Shown here piece after piece: positions 1 through 11,391 of a DNA stretch of 64,000 nt. The stretch lies in the NCBI RefSeq assembly GCF_003148385.1, contig NZ_CP029463.1, positions 3,038,001 to 3,102,000 on the forward strand, written 5' to 3'. The notes under the pieces were generated by a model. That model worked only from the letters and a program-made list of their open reading frames with translations, was not told the origin of the DNA and did not search any database. Origin of the DNA: Flavobacterium sediminis. Its GTDB lineage: Bacteria; Bacteroidota; Bacteroidia; Flavobacteriales; Flavobacteriaceae. Made by a program: the position numbers and the translations under genes. How positions within the stretch are numbered: position 1 is the first letter of the stretch; each line of letters starts with the position of its first letter.

Positions 1-1919
1 AAGGAATAATCCATGCAAGCAAAACTAAGAATGATACAGTAAAGTCATGGTTGTATAATAATTTGGGAAATGTTTACTGTTATCATAAAATTGACTATAA
101 AAAAGGAATAGAGAGCTATTTAAAAGGCTTGGAGTTTTCAAAGAAATTTTCAGACGAATTAGAAATCGCTTTCTCAAAACTGAATTTAACATCTGCTTAT
201 TTTACATACGGAGAATTTGATAAAGGAATTGTATTCCTGAATGAAGCAAAGGATTATGTAAGCCAATCCGATGATCTGGAAGCTAACCTGACCTTGAATT
301 CACTTTATGGAGAATATTATAGCTTTTATGAAAACTTTCCTAAAGCAAGAGCGTATTTTCTGAAAACAGCTGAGCTTTGTAGTAAAAATACTGAAGAATA
401 TCTGGAAGGGAATATTGTAGAAGCATATTCTAATATTTCGGATTTTTATCATAAGATAGGTGATGATGACAATGCCTATCTTTTTTTAGAGAAACACGAC
501 TCTCTGGAAGATAAAGTATATAATAAGCAAAGAATACAACAAGTAAAGAGTGTCGGTAAGGAAATAGAAAATAATGAAGCCAAAATGCAGTTGGTTAAAA
601 TGGAAGCTGAAAAAATAGTGCAAGACCAAAAACTGCGAAACACACAAGTATTCATTATTGCATTGTTTCTGTTTTTTGCCTTTGTTTTTGTTTTGCTTTT
701 AATTACGGTTCGAAACAATAAATTGCGTAAAAAAGTAAATAAAAAACTTCTTGAGATCAACGAAGAGTTGCGTATTGCCAAAGAGAAAGCCGAAGAAGCT
801 TCCAATGTAAAGTCTCAATTCATTTCAACCATTACACACGAACTTAGGACACCTTTGTATGGTGTAATAGGTATTACAGATATCATAGAAGAAGAGCACA
901 AAGAACTGGAAGGTAGTACGTATTTGAAATCTTTGAAATTTTCAGCAAAATACTTATTATCTCTTGTAAATGATATTTTGAATCTGAATAAGATCGAAGA
1001 GAATAAAGTAACGTTGGATAACAGAACATTTCATTTAAAAGAAACTTTAGTTACGATCAAAAATTCTCTTGAAACTATTGCCCGAAAGAATAAAAATACA
1101 ATTGCTATTGAAATTGACGAAGCGATTCCGGAATGTTTGTATGGCGATAACGTAAGGCTTTCACAGATCATTTTTAATTTAATGAGCAACTCTCTCAAAT
1201 TCACGCAAAAAGGCAAAGTCCTTATAAAAGCCAAATTAAAAAAGAAAAGAGATACAACATTATTTATTCAGTTTACTGTTGAGGATAACGGAATAGGAAT
1301 ACCTGAAAAATATCAGGCGAAAGTATTTGAAAAGTTCGTACAGATTGACCGAAAAGATGAAGACTATCAAGGAACCGGATTAGGATTAACCATTGTTGAA
1401 CGATTGGTAGAATTGTTTAACGGAACCATTTCTTTGGAAAGTAAAGAGGATCAAGGAACTAAAGTTATTTTTACAATTCCCTTAAAAGAAGGACAAAAAG
1501 AAGATGCAACTAAAAAAGAAAGTATTCCTGTAGCTCGTCGTGAAGAGAAGACTACAAAAGAATATTATATATTAGTTGTAGAAGACAATAAGATAAACCA
1601 ACTGGTAACCCGCCATCTTTTAGAGAACAATCACTTTAAATGTAAAATTGTAGACGATGGGTTTACGGCTTTAGAGAGTTTAGAACAGGAGCATTTTGAC
1701 GCAGTTCTTATGGATATCAATATGCCTAAGATCAATGGTTTTGAAACCTCAAAATTAATCAGAGAAAAAGGATTTACATTGCCCATTATCGCTGTAACAG
1801 CTTTTGAAAAAGATGAGATCATGGATAAGATTCATGAGGCACAGATCAATGATATTATTGTAAAACCTTTTGATGTCAAAACTTTTTTAAAAATACTTCA
1901 GAAACAGTTAGATAAATAG
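1..1919 (+). CDS. TPR-containing hybrid sensor histidine kinase (5' end outside window)
   Basis: The reading frame is open from the first complete codon at position 3, so the gene begins upstream of the window and no start can be given. The visible part has TPR-like helical repeats (about 51-600), one strongly hydrophobic membrane segment (about 650-715), a short coiled linker, a HisKA domain with the phospho-acceptor motif HELRTP (about 837-855), an HATPase domain with an N box, the DNGIGIPE motif and a GTGLGL loop, and a C-terminal receiver domain with acidic pair VVEDN and phospho-acceptor VLMD (about 1713). It is therefore a membrane-anchored hybrid kinase whose periplasmic TPR region probably senses a protein or peptide cue. 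The receiver ends the protein and no output domain is seen. Its target is unknown; it lies next to the surface-protein island, but a link is only inferred. Confidence 0.93.
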   Translation, partial: GIIHASKTKNDTVKSWLYNNLGNVYCYHKIDYKKGIESYLKGLEFSKKFSDELEIAFSKLNLTSAYFTYGEFDKGIVFLNEAKDYVSQSDDLEANLTLNSLYGEYYSFYENFPKARAYFLKTAELCSKNTEEYLEGNIVEAYSNISDFYHKIGDDDNAYLFLEKHDSLEDKVYNKQRIQQVKSVGKEIENNEAKMQLVKMEAEKIVQDQKLRNTQVFIIALFLFFAFVFVLLLITVRNNKLRKKVNKKLLEINEELRIAKEKAEEASNVKSQFISTITHELRTPLYGVIGITDIIEEEHKELEGSTYLKSLKFSAKYLLSLVNDILNLNKIEENKVTLDNRTFHLKETLVTIKNSLETIARKNKNTIAIEIDEAIPECLYGDNVRLSQIIFNLMSNSLKFTQKGKVLIKAKLKKKRDTTLFIQFTVEDNGIGIPEKYQAKVFEKFVQIDRKDEDYQGTGLGLTIVERLVELFNGTISLESKEDQGTKVIFTIPLKEGQKEDATKKESIPVARREEKTTKEYYILVVEDNKINQLVTRHLLENNHFKCKIVDDGFTALESLEQEHFDAVLMDINMPKINGFETSKLIREKGFTLPIIAVTAFEKDEIMDKIHEAQINDIIVKPFDVKTFLKILQKQLDK

Positions 1920-2274
1920 ATTTTTTCAAAAAACCGTAGCGAAAAAACTACTATGAAAAATTTGCTACAACTTTTGTGTTCAAAAAAATGCCACAATTGT
2001 TGTGTCAAAAAAAAATCTATCAAAAAAATTGACACAAAATGCCGAAAAAAAACAATTTTGCGTAGGATTTTGACACTGTGTTAATTTTTTATCATTACAT
2101 TTTTTTAGATAAAAATTACAATTTAAAGAAAATTAATAGATATAAAATCTTAAAAACCTTCAAAAATTTGAAAATAGTCGGTTAAAACTGAAAAAACCGT
2201 AAAAACAACTATTTGCCTTTTCGTATTACAAAAAAAATATACATTTATCCATATTTAATTACAAATAAAATGCA
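1920..2274. promoter_or_regulatory. AT-rich intergenic leader with repeated TTGACAC/GTGTCAA elements
   Basis: This 355-base gap holds no gene. It contains TTGTGTTCAA at 1974-1983, a perfect inverted pair TTGTGTCAA (2000-2008) and TTGACACAA (2029-2037) separated by 20 bases, and a near-palindrome TTGACACTGTGTTAA at 2070-2084. The same core in four places in about 110 bases, upstream of a large surface-protein gene, suggests binding sites for a regulator or a structured leader. The function is inference. Confidence 0.4.
2213..2247 (+). promoter_or_regulatory. Possible Bacteroidota-type promoter for the surface-protein island
   Basis: TTG at 2213 and TACATTTA at 2240-2247 resemble the -33 and -7 elements of Bacteroidota promoters. 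The spacing of 24 bases is at the long end and the last base deviates, so this is a weak call. It would place the start of transcription some 20 bases before the ATG at 2275. Confidence 0.33.
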
Positions 2275-3908
2275 ATGCGAATAAAATTACGCTTAACCGC
2301 TATTTTCCCTGCATTATTGATTCCTGCCATCGCTTCAGCGCAGGATATCCTATGGGAAAAGACCTATGGAGGCAAACATGCCGAATACTTATACGATGCC
2401 ATACCGACGCCTGATTACGGATTTATCCTGGCCGGAAGTTCGGTTTCCGGAAAAAACGGCAACAAAGACGAAAAGAACAAAGGCGATCTGGATTACTGGG
2501 TCTGGAAGATGGACGAGCACGGCAATTTGGACTGGCAAAAGAGCTTTGGCGGCAACAAAGAAGACCTGTTGCAAAGCATAGCCCTTACCGGTGACGGGGG
2601 ATTTATCCTCGGCGGTACTTCCGCTTCCGATAAAGGTTCCGACAAAACCGAAAATAGCAAAGGTAAAGAAGACTTCTGGATCATCAAGCTCAATGCTAAA
2701 GGCCAACAACTGTGGCAAAGAACCATTGGCGGCAGCGGAATGGAAAAGCTTTTAAGCATTGCCCAGACCAAAGACAACGGCTATATTTTAGGCGGAACTT
2801 CCTCTTCCAATAAAACGATAACTCCGGAAGGACAAACTCCCGATTTGTATGGTAAATCAGAAGATTCGCGAGGGAATCTGGACTTTTGGGTTGTAAAACT
2901 CAGCGAAGCCGGAACGATCGAATGGCAAAGAACCATCGGCGGAAAATATGTGGACGAATTGCGCAGCATTCAACCAACTACAGACGGCGGTTATATTTTA
3001 GGAGGTTATTCCAACTCTCCGGCTTCGGGCGATAAAACAGAAGAGAACTACGGTTTGGGAGATTACTGGATCGTGAAGCTCGATGCGCAGGGCGAGATCG
3101 ACTGGCAAAGAGCCTACGGAGGGGAAAAGGACGATAATCTCAATGCTTTGATCCCCACTCGGGATGGCGGTTATTTGTTAGGCGGGAACTCCAATTCCGG
3201 AGCGACGTATTCCAAATCAAAGACCAACCGTGAAGGAACCGATTTCTGGGTGTTAAAGCTCGATGAGTCGGGTGAGATCGAATGGCAGCAAACGTATAAC
3301 TATGGTAAAGCCGATATCTTAACCTCACTGGTAGAGAACAAAGACGGTACGTTTATCATTGGCGGTTACGCCCAGAGTGAAGCGGACAAAAGCGGACAAA
3401 AAACACCTGTTAAAACCATCAGGAAAGACAAAGAAGGGATCAACGATTATATTGCTTTAAAGATCAAGTCTAACGGAGAGGAACTTTGGAGTCAAACGGT
3501 AGGAAGCAAAGGCGATGAGGTGATGAAACGCTTGTTGGAAACCCGCGATGGGGGTATCTTTTGGCAGGTACCTCAAACGGCACTGCCTCAAAAGACAAAA
3601 AGACAGCCAAAGGCGGTAATGACTTTTGGGTGGTAAAGCTCAAAGACAAGGACAAGGAAGAGAAAGCCCGAATTGATCTGGAAGCGGTACCGAACCCGAC
3701 GGAATATTTTACCAATGTAATTGTAAGCTTTGACTACAGCAAAGGAACAGCAACTTTATACGATTTGAGCGGAAGAACGATCAGCCGTACGGAGATCAAA
3801 GGCGAAAAAACGATACCGGTAGATTTGACCAACCTACCAACCGGGATCTATGTAGTAGAAATAAAGACCGATACCGAAACCGGCGGGGTTAAAGTGATTA
3901 AGAAATAA
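2275..3908 (+). CDS. T9SS-sorted seven-repeat propeller-like surface protein (frameshifted)
   Basis: A signal peptide ending in ASAQ is followed by seven repeats of roughly 55-65 residues, each with a W-x(4)-GG-like opening, a DGGFILGG-type strand and a (D)FWxxKL strand. The repeat openings are ILWEKTYGG, LDWQKSFGG, QLWQRTIGG, IEWQRTIGG, IDWQRAYGG, IEWQQTYNYG and ELWSQTVG. Seven such units suggest a seven-bladed beta-propeller. The C-terminal segment (about 3685-3905) has the NPT...YDLSGR...LPTGIYVVEI pattern of a type A type IX secretion sorting domain, so the protein is probably exported and cell-attached. The frame changes at the TTTT run at 3559-3562: adding one T joins DGGIF directly to LAGTSNGT. 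Upstream frame runs to 3636; downstream frame starts within it. Base composition is richer in G+C than the flanking genes. Ligand and function are unknown. Confidence 0.85.
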
Positions 3909-3921
3909 ATACGGATAAGAA

Positions 3922-6900
3922 ATGAAAATAAAATATTTATTACTACTGTTAAACAGTTTTTATTGTTTTTCACAAGTTGTACCTACTAAATTAGAAGCTA
4001 CAAAAAAGGATTTAAGCTTTCCCACCAATCCTACGATGTATGATTTTACAAAATATGGTAATGTGCCGTTAAATGAATACAGGGGAATCGCTAATATTAA
4101 CATCCCACTATACAACCTTAGTTTAGACGGTGTTGAAATACCTTTAACCTTAAGTTATTATTCAGGAGGAATAAAAGTAGCTGAAGAAGCCGGTATAGTG
4201 GGACTTGGTTGGAGTTTGAATCTTCCTACAATAATACAAAATATAAAAGATGAAGATGATTTGAAATCATCAACAAAGTTTCAAACGTTACCCGGTAGTA
4301 CCGGAGGTACGGTTTTACCAAGCGTCGGAGGATTGAATCCTGATTACTGGAGTCCGAGCTATTTTTCAGCTACATCAATAATAGCACCTTCTTGTGACCC
4401 GGGAGCCTCCGTTGGATATAATAATCTACCGCAATACTTTGTTTCGAGTGGTTACTTTTTAATCGATAAAGACGGTAATTATCCTTGTGGTTCCGAATTT
4501 TCTGAAATGACATATAATTATGTTGATACAGAGCCGGATGTTTTTAGCGTAAATATCAACGGAGATAATTTGATTATAATTCGTGATGACATAGGGCTGA
4601 ATACTCCCGGAGCCATTGATAATGTTACATTGCCTCTTAAGGTTATTAACGGTCATTCGGGATATAAGGTAGATAGAACTGCTGAAGGTATTAAGATTAC
4701 AGATTATAAAGGGAACCAATATTTTTTTGGAGCAGTTGATTCAATAACCAGTACAGTATCCAGTAATGGTTTTTTACAAGGTAGTGATCCCGCTAATACG
4801 ATCGTTTCAAAGATCCACAGATTAAGTAAAATCATAACACATAAAAATAAGGAAATCTTATTTAGCTATTTTAATGATACAGTTAAAGATTTGGAGAAAA
4901 AAAGTTATGTCTATTATAAAAACATAAGCACGTCCACAACTTCTTTTCAAAGTGGTGGTAGCTATAATAGTGCTCCTGAAGATGTAGAAGGGATAAACCA
5001 GCAAACCTTTAATACTAATCAGGCATCGTTAAATTCATTTACAACCGAAAAACAAACACAGACCTATTCTTTTTTAAGTTCTATAACTACTTCTGAAGAA
5101 ACTGTAAGTCTTTCTTATAGTAATAGGATAGATTATGAAGGAATGCGAAAACTGGACAATATCTCAGTATATAATAATAAAGGAGATGTCGTTAAAGCTA
5201 TTGATTTTGGTTATACTTATTTTGGAAATGTTTCTGATTATTTAAACAAAAGATTAAAATTAAATTCAGTAACTTTTAATTCTGATACGTCCTATCAATT
5301 TGAATATAACTCCACCGAACTACCGGCAAAAGATTCTTTTTCAATTGATTATTGGGGTATTATAACGGAAAACCAAATACCAGTTTTTTACCCAATCTGA
5401 GTCATTTAGGATTTCCTAATTATAACGATAATTCTCAAAACGATTTTAACAGCTATTTGTCTTCTTGTAAGGCAGGTTCTTTGGAAAGAATCTTTTATCC
5501 GACCGGAGGGTATACAGAATTTGAGTATGAACTGCATAGTTTTGATGATTTGGTTTTACATTCTAATATGAATAATTATACGCCATTAATAACCAGTGGT
5601 GGCGGACTTAGAGTTAAATCAACGAAAAGTTTTTCGTCTTCGGGAAATCTTTTCAAACAGGTTGATTACGAATATTATAATGGTAAAGTAATTTTTAAAA
5701 AGAGATTAGCAAGACAGATCACCGGAGTTAAATCGGTACAAAGTGTGGGCTTAAATACTCCGTCTGTCAACGTATATAAATACAATACAACTTTGATAGA
5801 AGCCAATCTGAGCAATGGTAATTTAGGGAAAACTTTTATAGATGAAATGGATGATTATATAGGTTACGACAGAGTCGTTATCAAAGAACATGGAAATATG
5901 GAGAATATAGGGAAAACAGAAAAAGAATTTGTGAATGTTCCATATAATTTAATTTTTCCATACCAAAAACTAAGTTTTAGACCTTCATTTTATAGAGATA
6001 GAGATTATATTCCTAATGGCACTTTAAAAAGTGAAAAAGTTTATAATAGTGTTAATCAGCTTAAGGAAGAAAAACAATTTTATTATTCTTTAAGAACGTC
6101 AAATATTCAACGATATGGGGTTAATTTTTCTTTTTTTGCCCAAACCTATTTTTTTATGCCACATACAACTTCAACCGGAGATCAAGAGTTCATACACCCT
6201 AGGTTTTTATTGACCTCATATCCTATTTTCGCTAATACTTATTTATTATCTCAAGAAAATTCAACACAATATCTTCCTTCAGGAAATAAAGAGTTAAAAA
6301 CGTATTACAGTTATAACAGCAATAATATTCCAACAGGAAAGACTATAAATGATGCTAACGGGAGTACCATTTACAATGAATCAACAAATATGATGTCTAC
6401 AACAGATTTAATCAATAAAAATATATTAGATCTACCGTCAAGTACCTCAATTTCAGAAAACGGATCTGTTAAAAAACATTTTAATTATGTATACCAAGAG
6501 GTTAATACGGTTACTTTGCCTAGCACGATAGAAGAATTACCGGGAGGTAACCCTGACCCGTCTAAAAAGATAAATACATTCTATGATTTATATGATGATA
6601 AAAGTAATCTAATCCAGTTTCACAGAGAAAATGATATTTATACCTCTGTCATCTGGGGATATAATAAAACCTTGATTGTTGCTAAAATAGAAAATGCACA
6701 ATATTCACAAATTCAATCGTCATTGATTCAGGCTGTTCAAAGTGCTTCGGACACAGGTACCGAAGCTCAACTACAGATAGCTCTGGATAACTTAAGAAAT
6801 TCCCTTCCTGATGCTATGGTTACCACGTATACTCATAAACCACTTGTTGGCATCAGTTGTATTACAGATTCAAAAGGAGATAAAATAATGTATTATTACG

Positions 6901-6986
6901 ACACTAATAACCGATTGGAATATGTAAAAGATAAAGACGGAAATATCTTAAACGAATATGAATATCACTATAGACCTCAAAACTAA
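3922..6986 (+). CDS. Large RHS/YD-type cell-surface protein, companion of the downstream RHS protein (frameshifted)
   Basis: The start at 3922 gives a signal peptide (lysines, a leucine run, then CFSQ). The N-terminal part has the motif NEYRGIANINIPLYNL and GLGWSLN, typical of the SpvB-like opening found in Bacteroidota RHS-type proteins; the rest is tyrosine- and asparagine-rich YD-like beta strands ending in DKDGNILNEYEYHYR. The frame breaks at the G run at 5354-5357: one extra G restores DYWGYYNGKPNT and gives one product of about 1,020 residues. The gene starts 13 bases after the propeller gene and ends 11 bases before the next RHS gene, so the three probably form one operon. By analogy with other RHS systems it may form part of the shell carrying the toxin, but this is inferred; no enzymatic motif was seen. 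Confidence 0.78.
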
Positions 6987-6997
6987 AGCAAGGACAA

Positions 6998-9900
6998 ATG
7001 AAAACGAAGATACACAAGTTCAAAAAGATACAAGATAAACTTATGGCTAAAAAGTTAGGGTTTATTCTTGCAATGGTTCCTGTTCTTGCTCTAGGACAAA
7101 GTCAGGATCAGAATTACATCAAGCAAACCACATATAAACAAGCGAACCAAAATCAGGTAGCAAACCCGGATATAGATGTGGCAACTATTCAGGTAAATTA
7201 TTACAATGGTTTAGGGTATCCTATACAACAGATTAGTCACAAACAATCGGGTACAGGAAAAGATATCATTACATACATAACCTATGACGAGTTCGGCAGG
7301 CAAACGAAAGAATTTTTGCCTTATGTCAGTCAGGCAGCCAGTTTAGATTTCGATTTAAGTTCCGATATAAATCAGGCAAATTATTACAGTAGTAATCCCG
7401 ACCCCGGTTTTGAAACGACGGATTATCCTTTTAGTGAAAAAACATTTGATGATTCTCCTTTGAATAGATTGTTAAAACAAGCTGCTCCCGGAGAGATCTG
7501 GAAAAAAGACAATGGTCATGAAGTTCAGTTTGCTTATGATCTTAATTCAACGTCAGACGAGGTATTTCAATTTGAAGTCAACCGAAGCTATGTTAGTAGC
7601 ACAGAACTATATGCTTATTCTTTAAACTGTATAGGATACTATGCTCCCGGAACACTCTATAAAAATATAACCAAAAATGAAAACTGGACATCAGGTGTAA
7701 ACAATACCATAGAAGAATATATAGACGATTTAGGAAGAGTAATTTTAAAAAGAACGTATAATAACGGGCAAAAATATGACACGAATTATGTTTATGATAA
7801 AATAGGAAACCTGATCTATGTTATTCCACCACTAGCCTCTGATACCGTAGCAAATGTTACCGTTACACAAGATCCGGTTACATATTATAGTCAAAGTTAT
7901 TATATATCAGAATTTTTAATTGATACCAATGGAGATCCGGTTACTTCCGGTGGGGGAGTATGGGATTGATCATTGAGAATAATACGATAAGATTAGAATT
8001 TAGCGGCGGTTTTAGTTCAGCAACTTTTGATTTAACTAAACAATTAGAAATCAATGCCCCTGAACCTATTCCGGACATGACTCTTGGTTATGTGGATTTT
8101 TATTATAATGGGAATCATCAATTTATAGTTCAAATTCAAAATAATAAATTATTTTTTGAAGATTATACACCAAATGATCCCACTTTATATTTTACACAAC
8201 TGCCCGGAATATCCCAAAACCTGACTCAGCCTATTAGTATTAATCTAGGTTATGAAACGATTTATACTCCTTCAACCGATAGCACTGTTTTAGATCCCTT
8301 ATGTTACCAATACAAATACGATGATCGCAACCGAATGGCAGAAAAAAAATTACCTGGTAAACAGTGGGAATTTATCATTTATGACAAACTGGACCGACCT
8401 GTAGCAACCGGACCGGCATTTACGCCTTACGGAGGAACCGACATCGGTTGGTTAATTACGGAATACGATGTATTCGGACGAGTGGCTAAAACCGGATGGA
8501 AACAAATGACGGTCGATGCGAATAACCGATACACCAATCAAAGCAGTATTAATAGTAGCGGTACCCCATTTACGTTGTCACAAAATGAAGTTTTAACAGA
8601 GAATTATTACGACGATTATACCTTTGCCGGAGCCCCTACTTTACCTAATGACGTAGAAGGGCAAACACTGGCGACTAATGTCAAAGGATTACCCACCGGA
8701 ACATGGGTACGGGTTTTAGACACACCGGGAAGCTCTACCGCAGAGACTTCCTATACCCTATACGATGACAGATACCGACCGGTACGGACTTATACAACCA
8801 ATCTTTTAGGTGGTTATACCCAGGTAGACACCAAACTGGACTGGGCAGGAAAAGTAGACTATACCCTGACTACGCATCAGTACAATTCCGGAGCAACTCC
8901 TGTAACGGTTAAAGATATGTATACCTATACTTACCAAGACCGCTTGTTGCTACACAAACAACAAATTAACCAGTTACCCGAACAATTGATCAGTAAAAAT
9001 ACCTATGACGAACTGGGGCAATTGGTAAGTAAAAAAGTTGGTGGAGATGATGTAATTACCGGAACAGCCAGTTTACAAAAGATCGATTACGCCTATAATG
9101 TTCGCGGTTGGCTTAAAAGCATCAATGATATAAACGACCTGGCTACGGAAAACGATTTGTTTGCGTTCAAGATCAATTATAATGATTTTACCTCTTCGGG
9201 AACCAATGACACTGCACCCAATGCTTTGTATAACGGAAACATCTCGGCTACGTATTGGCGAACGGCTAACGATAACGTCTTGCGAAAATACAACTATTCG
9301 TATGATGAGCTGAATCGATTGACCAATGCAGATTACCTTAAACCGGAAGCAACCAGTTCCGTTAACAGCTATTGGGAGAACATGACCTATGATAAAAACG
9401 GGAACATTCAAACCCTTAAACGAAACGGAGATTTAGATGCCGACAATTTTGCGATTGAGGTAGATGATCTTACTTACACCTATCACAACCAGAATAAGAA
9501 CCAACTGGTAAAAGTTTTTGACGCTTCCAACCACCCGTTCGGACTGAAAGACGATAGTGACGGAATCAACGACACTGACGATGATTTTACATACGATGCT
9601 AATGGAAACATGACCTCAGATGCCAACAAAGGTATAACCAATATCACGTACAATCATTTAAACCTTCCGGTAGAAATTACATTTGGAACTAGTGCAAAAA
9701 TTGGATACCTTTATAGTGCAGCAGGACAAAAGGTACAAAAACATGTGATCAGTTTTGTATCTTATTTGAATACGGCTACGGATTATCTTCAGGGATTTCA
9801 GTATACAGGGGCTAAGCTAAGTTTTTTTCCGCATGCAGAGGGTTATGTTAACGTAACACAACCTACAAAATCAGGTGCCAATGCGTACAATTATGTGTTT

Positions 9901-10965
9901 AACTACACAGACCATTTGGGAAATATACGATTGAGCTATGCAAAAGGAGCCGGTACGGTACCGGTTATCATGGAAGAAAACCATTACTATCCTTTTGGGT
10001 TGAAGCATACCAAATACAACAGCGACACCTATGATTTTATAGTAACCAATTCGCAATCCGGAGACGGGTATTATGTAGGGATAGACCCGGTAGCTGCCGG
10101 TAGTAGAAAACTCTACCAAATGAAATATAATGGGAAGGAGTACCAAGATGAACTGGGGTTAAACTGGTATGATTACGGCGCAAGGAATTATGATTCTGCT
10201 TTAGGGCGTTGGATGAATATTGACCCGCTGGCGGAGCAATCGAGAAAATGGACGCCATATAATTATGCAATGGATAATCCAATTTATTTCATAGATCCCG
10301 ATGGAATGGCAGTTGAGGAATATAGTTGGGGAACTCGTTATACTGGAGAAGAGGCTCAAAGTTTTTTTGGTCAACTGCAGGCAAGTATTTCAAGTTCAAA
10401 TGAAACTCCAAAAAGGGGAAATGATGAGGAAGAAGAGGAACAAGGCGATCCTAAAAATCTAAAATCAGTTGATAAGACAGGTGAAAAAGTACTTGAAGCT
10501 AAAAAAACATTTTTTGGGAAACTTTGGGGGAGTTTACAAAAAAGAGAGTGGACTGACCCTGAAACTGGATTAGTTTACCAAGTTAATGCAGATGGGACAA
10601 TTAGCGGATTAAGACCTTTATATGGATTAGGAGTTTTGGGGTATGCTAATGTAGGGGCTTCATCAATAAAACTTCTTTCTTTAGTTAAAGGTGATTCAAA
10701 ACTGTTTAAACTTGCACAAGAAACCTTTAATGGTAATAAGACTTTAACTAGAGAGGCTAATTCTTTGATTGAACAACTTTCGAAGGGCAATATGAATCCT
10801 GGTATTGGAACAAAAAATATATTTAAAAATATTTTTGAAGCAAGGTCAAGTGGTGGTGCTAGAGTTTATTTTCGGAAAATAGGTGATACAGTAGAAATTT
10901 TAGCATATTCTAATAAGGCAAACCAACAAACAGTGATTAATCAATTAATGAAAATTTGGAAATAA
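6998..10965 (+). CDS. DUF6443/RHS polymorphic toxin with C-terminal RelE-like tip (frameshifted)
   Basis: A signal peptide (LGFILAMVPVLALGQ) is followed by a DUF6443-type N-terminus and many YD repeats. The RHS core closes with YGARNYDSALGRWMNIDPLA...PYNYAMDNPIYFIDPDGM at about 10175-10310, after which the sequence becomes AT-rich and unrelated: a variable tip of about 215 residues. The tip has a charged linker with a glutamate run and ends in GGARVYFRKIGDTVEIL...NQ..VINQL, which resembles the core strands of RelE/ParE (BECR-fold) RNases. The frame breaks at the GGG run at 7962-7964; one added G joins GGGVWG to LIIENNTIRLEF. An alternative start at 7043 would put the signal peptide first. The tip is immediately followed by a small gene, the usual position of an immunity gene. 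RHS identity is firm; the toxin class is inferred from a short motif. Confidence 0.85.
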
Positions 10966-10967
10966 TT

Positions 10968-11300
10968 ATGAAGTTTAAAGTATTTTTACCAACAGGTTAT
11001 CAGATTGAAAAAGAAGATAATGATAATTTAGATATAAATGTAATCTTAGAAAATGGAGAAATTTTTTTCTGTACAATCTTTACTATAAAAAATATCGACT
11101 TCTTAATGAAAAAAAATTTACTCTCTTTTTTTTGGGCAGATAATATGGTTATTATAAAAGATTTAAGTAAGAGAAGTATTTTAGAATTTGTAAAAGAAGC
11201 TTTAGAACTAGACAATTTTAAAATAATTTTTTTTAAAATAGGGGAATTAGGAAAAACTGAAGGGTATGATTTTCTTTTTGATGAAATAAATGATTTTTAA
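10968..11300 (+). CDS. Putative immunity protein for the RHS toxin tip
   Basis: This ORF of 110 residues starts two bases after the toxin stop codon, at ATG 10968; an upstream in-frame TTG at 10956 lies inside the toxin gene and is less likely. The protein starts MKFKVFLPTGYQIEK, is acidic, has no signal peptide or membrane segment, and contains FFWADNMVIIKDLS followed by an amphipathic helix. I do not recognise a named family. The position directly behind a polymorphic toxin tip, the tight coupling and the same AT-rich composition argue that it neutralises that tip in the cytoplasm. It could instead be an unrelated cargo gene. Confidence 0.62.
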   Translation: MKFKVFLPTGYQIEKEDNDNLDINVILENGEIFFCTIFTIKNIDFLMKKNLLSFFWADNMVIIKDLSKRSILEFVKEALELDNFKIIFFKIGELGKTEGYDFLFDEINDF

Positions 11301-11391
11301 GGTAAGGTTTCAGATTTAGTGATATAAGATTTCAGAATTCTAACCTATTGAAATAGAATAAATAATTTAAAAACATTTAAAAGAAATAGTT

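Noticed and set aside
2389..3328. Several minus-strand open frames within the propeller gene
   Set aside because: They repeat with the DNA repeats of the coding strand and show no protein features of their own.
2275..3908. DNA repeats in the propeller gene as a CRISPR-like or tandem repeat array
   Set aside because: The repeats are protein-coding, imperfect and about 170-220 bases long; no short identical repeats with unique spacers exist.
3559..7964. Phase-variable or programmed frameshifting in the RHS island
   Set aside because: The runs are only 3-4 bases long, and identical one-base losses occur in pfkA and fumC, so a technical cause is more likely.
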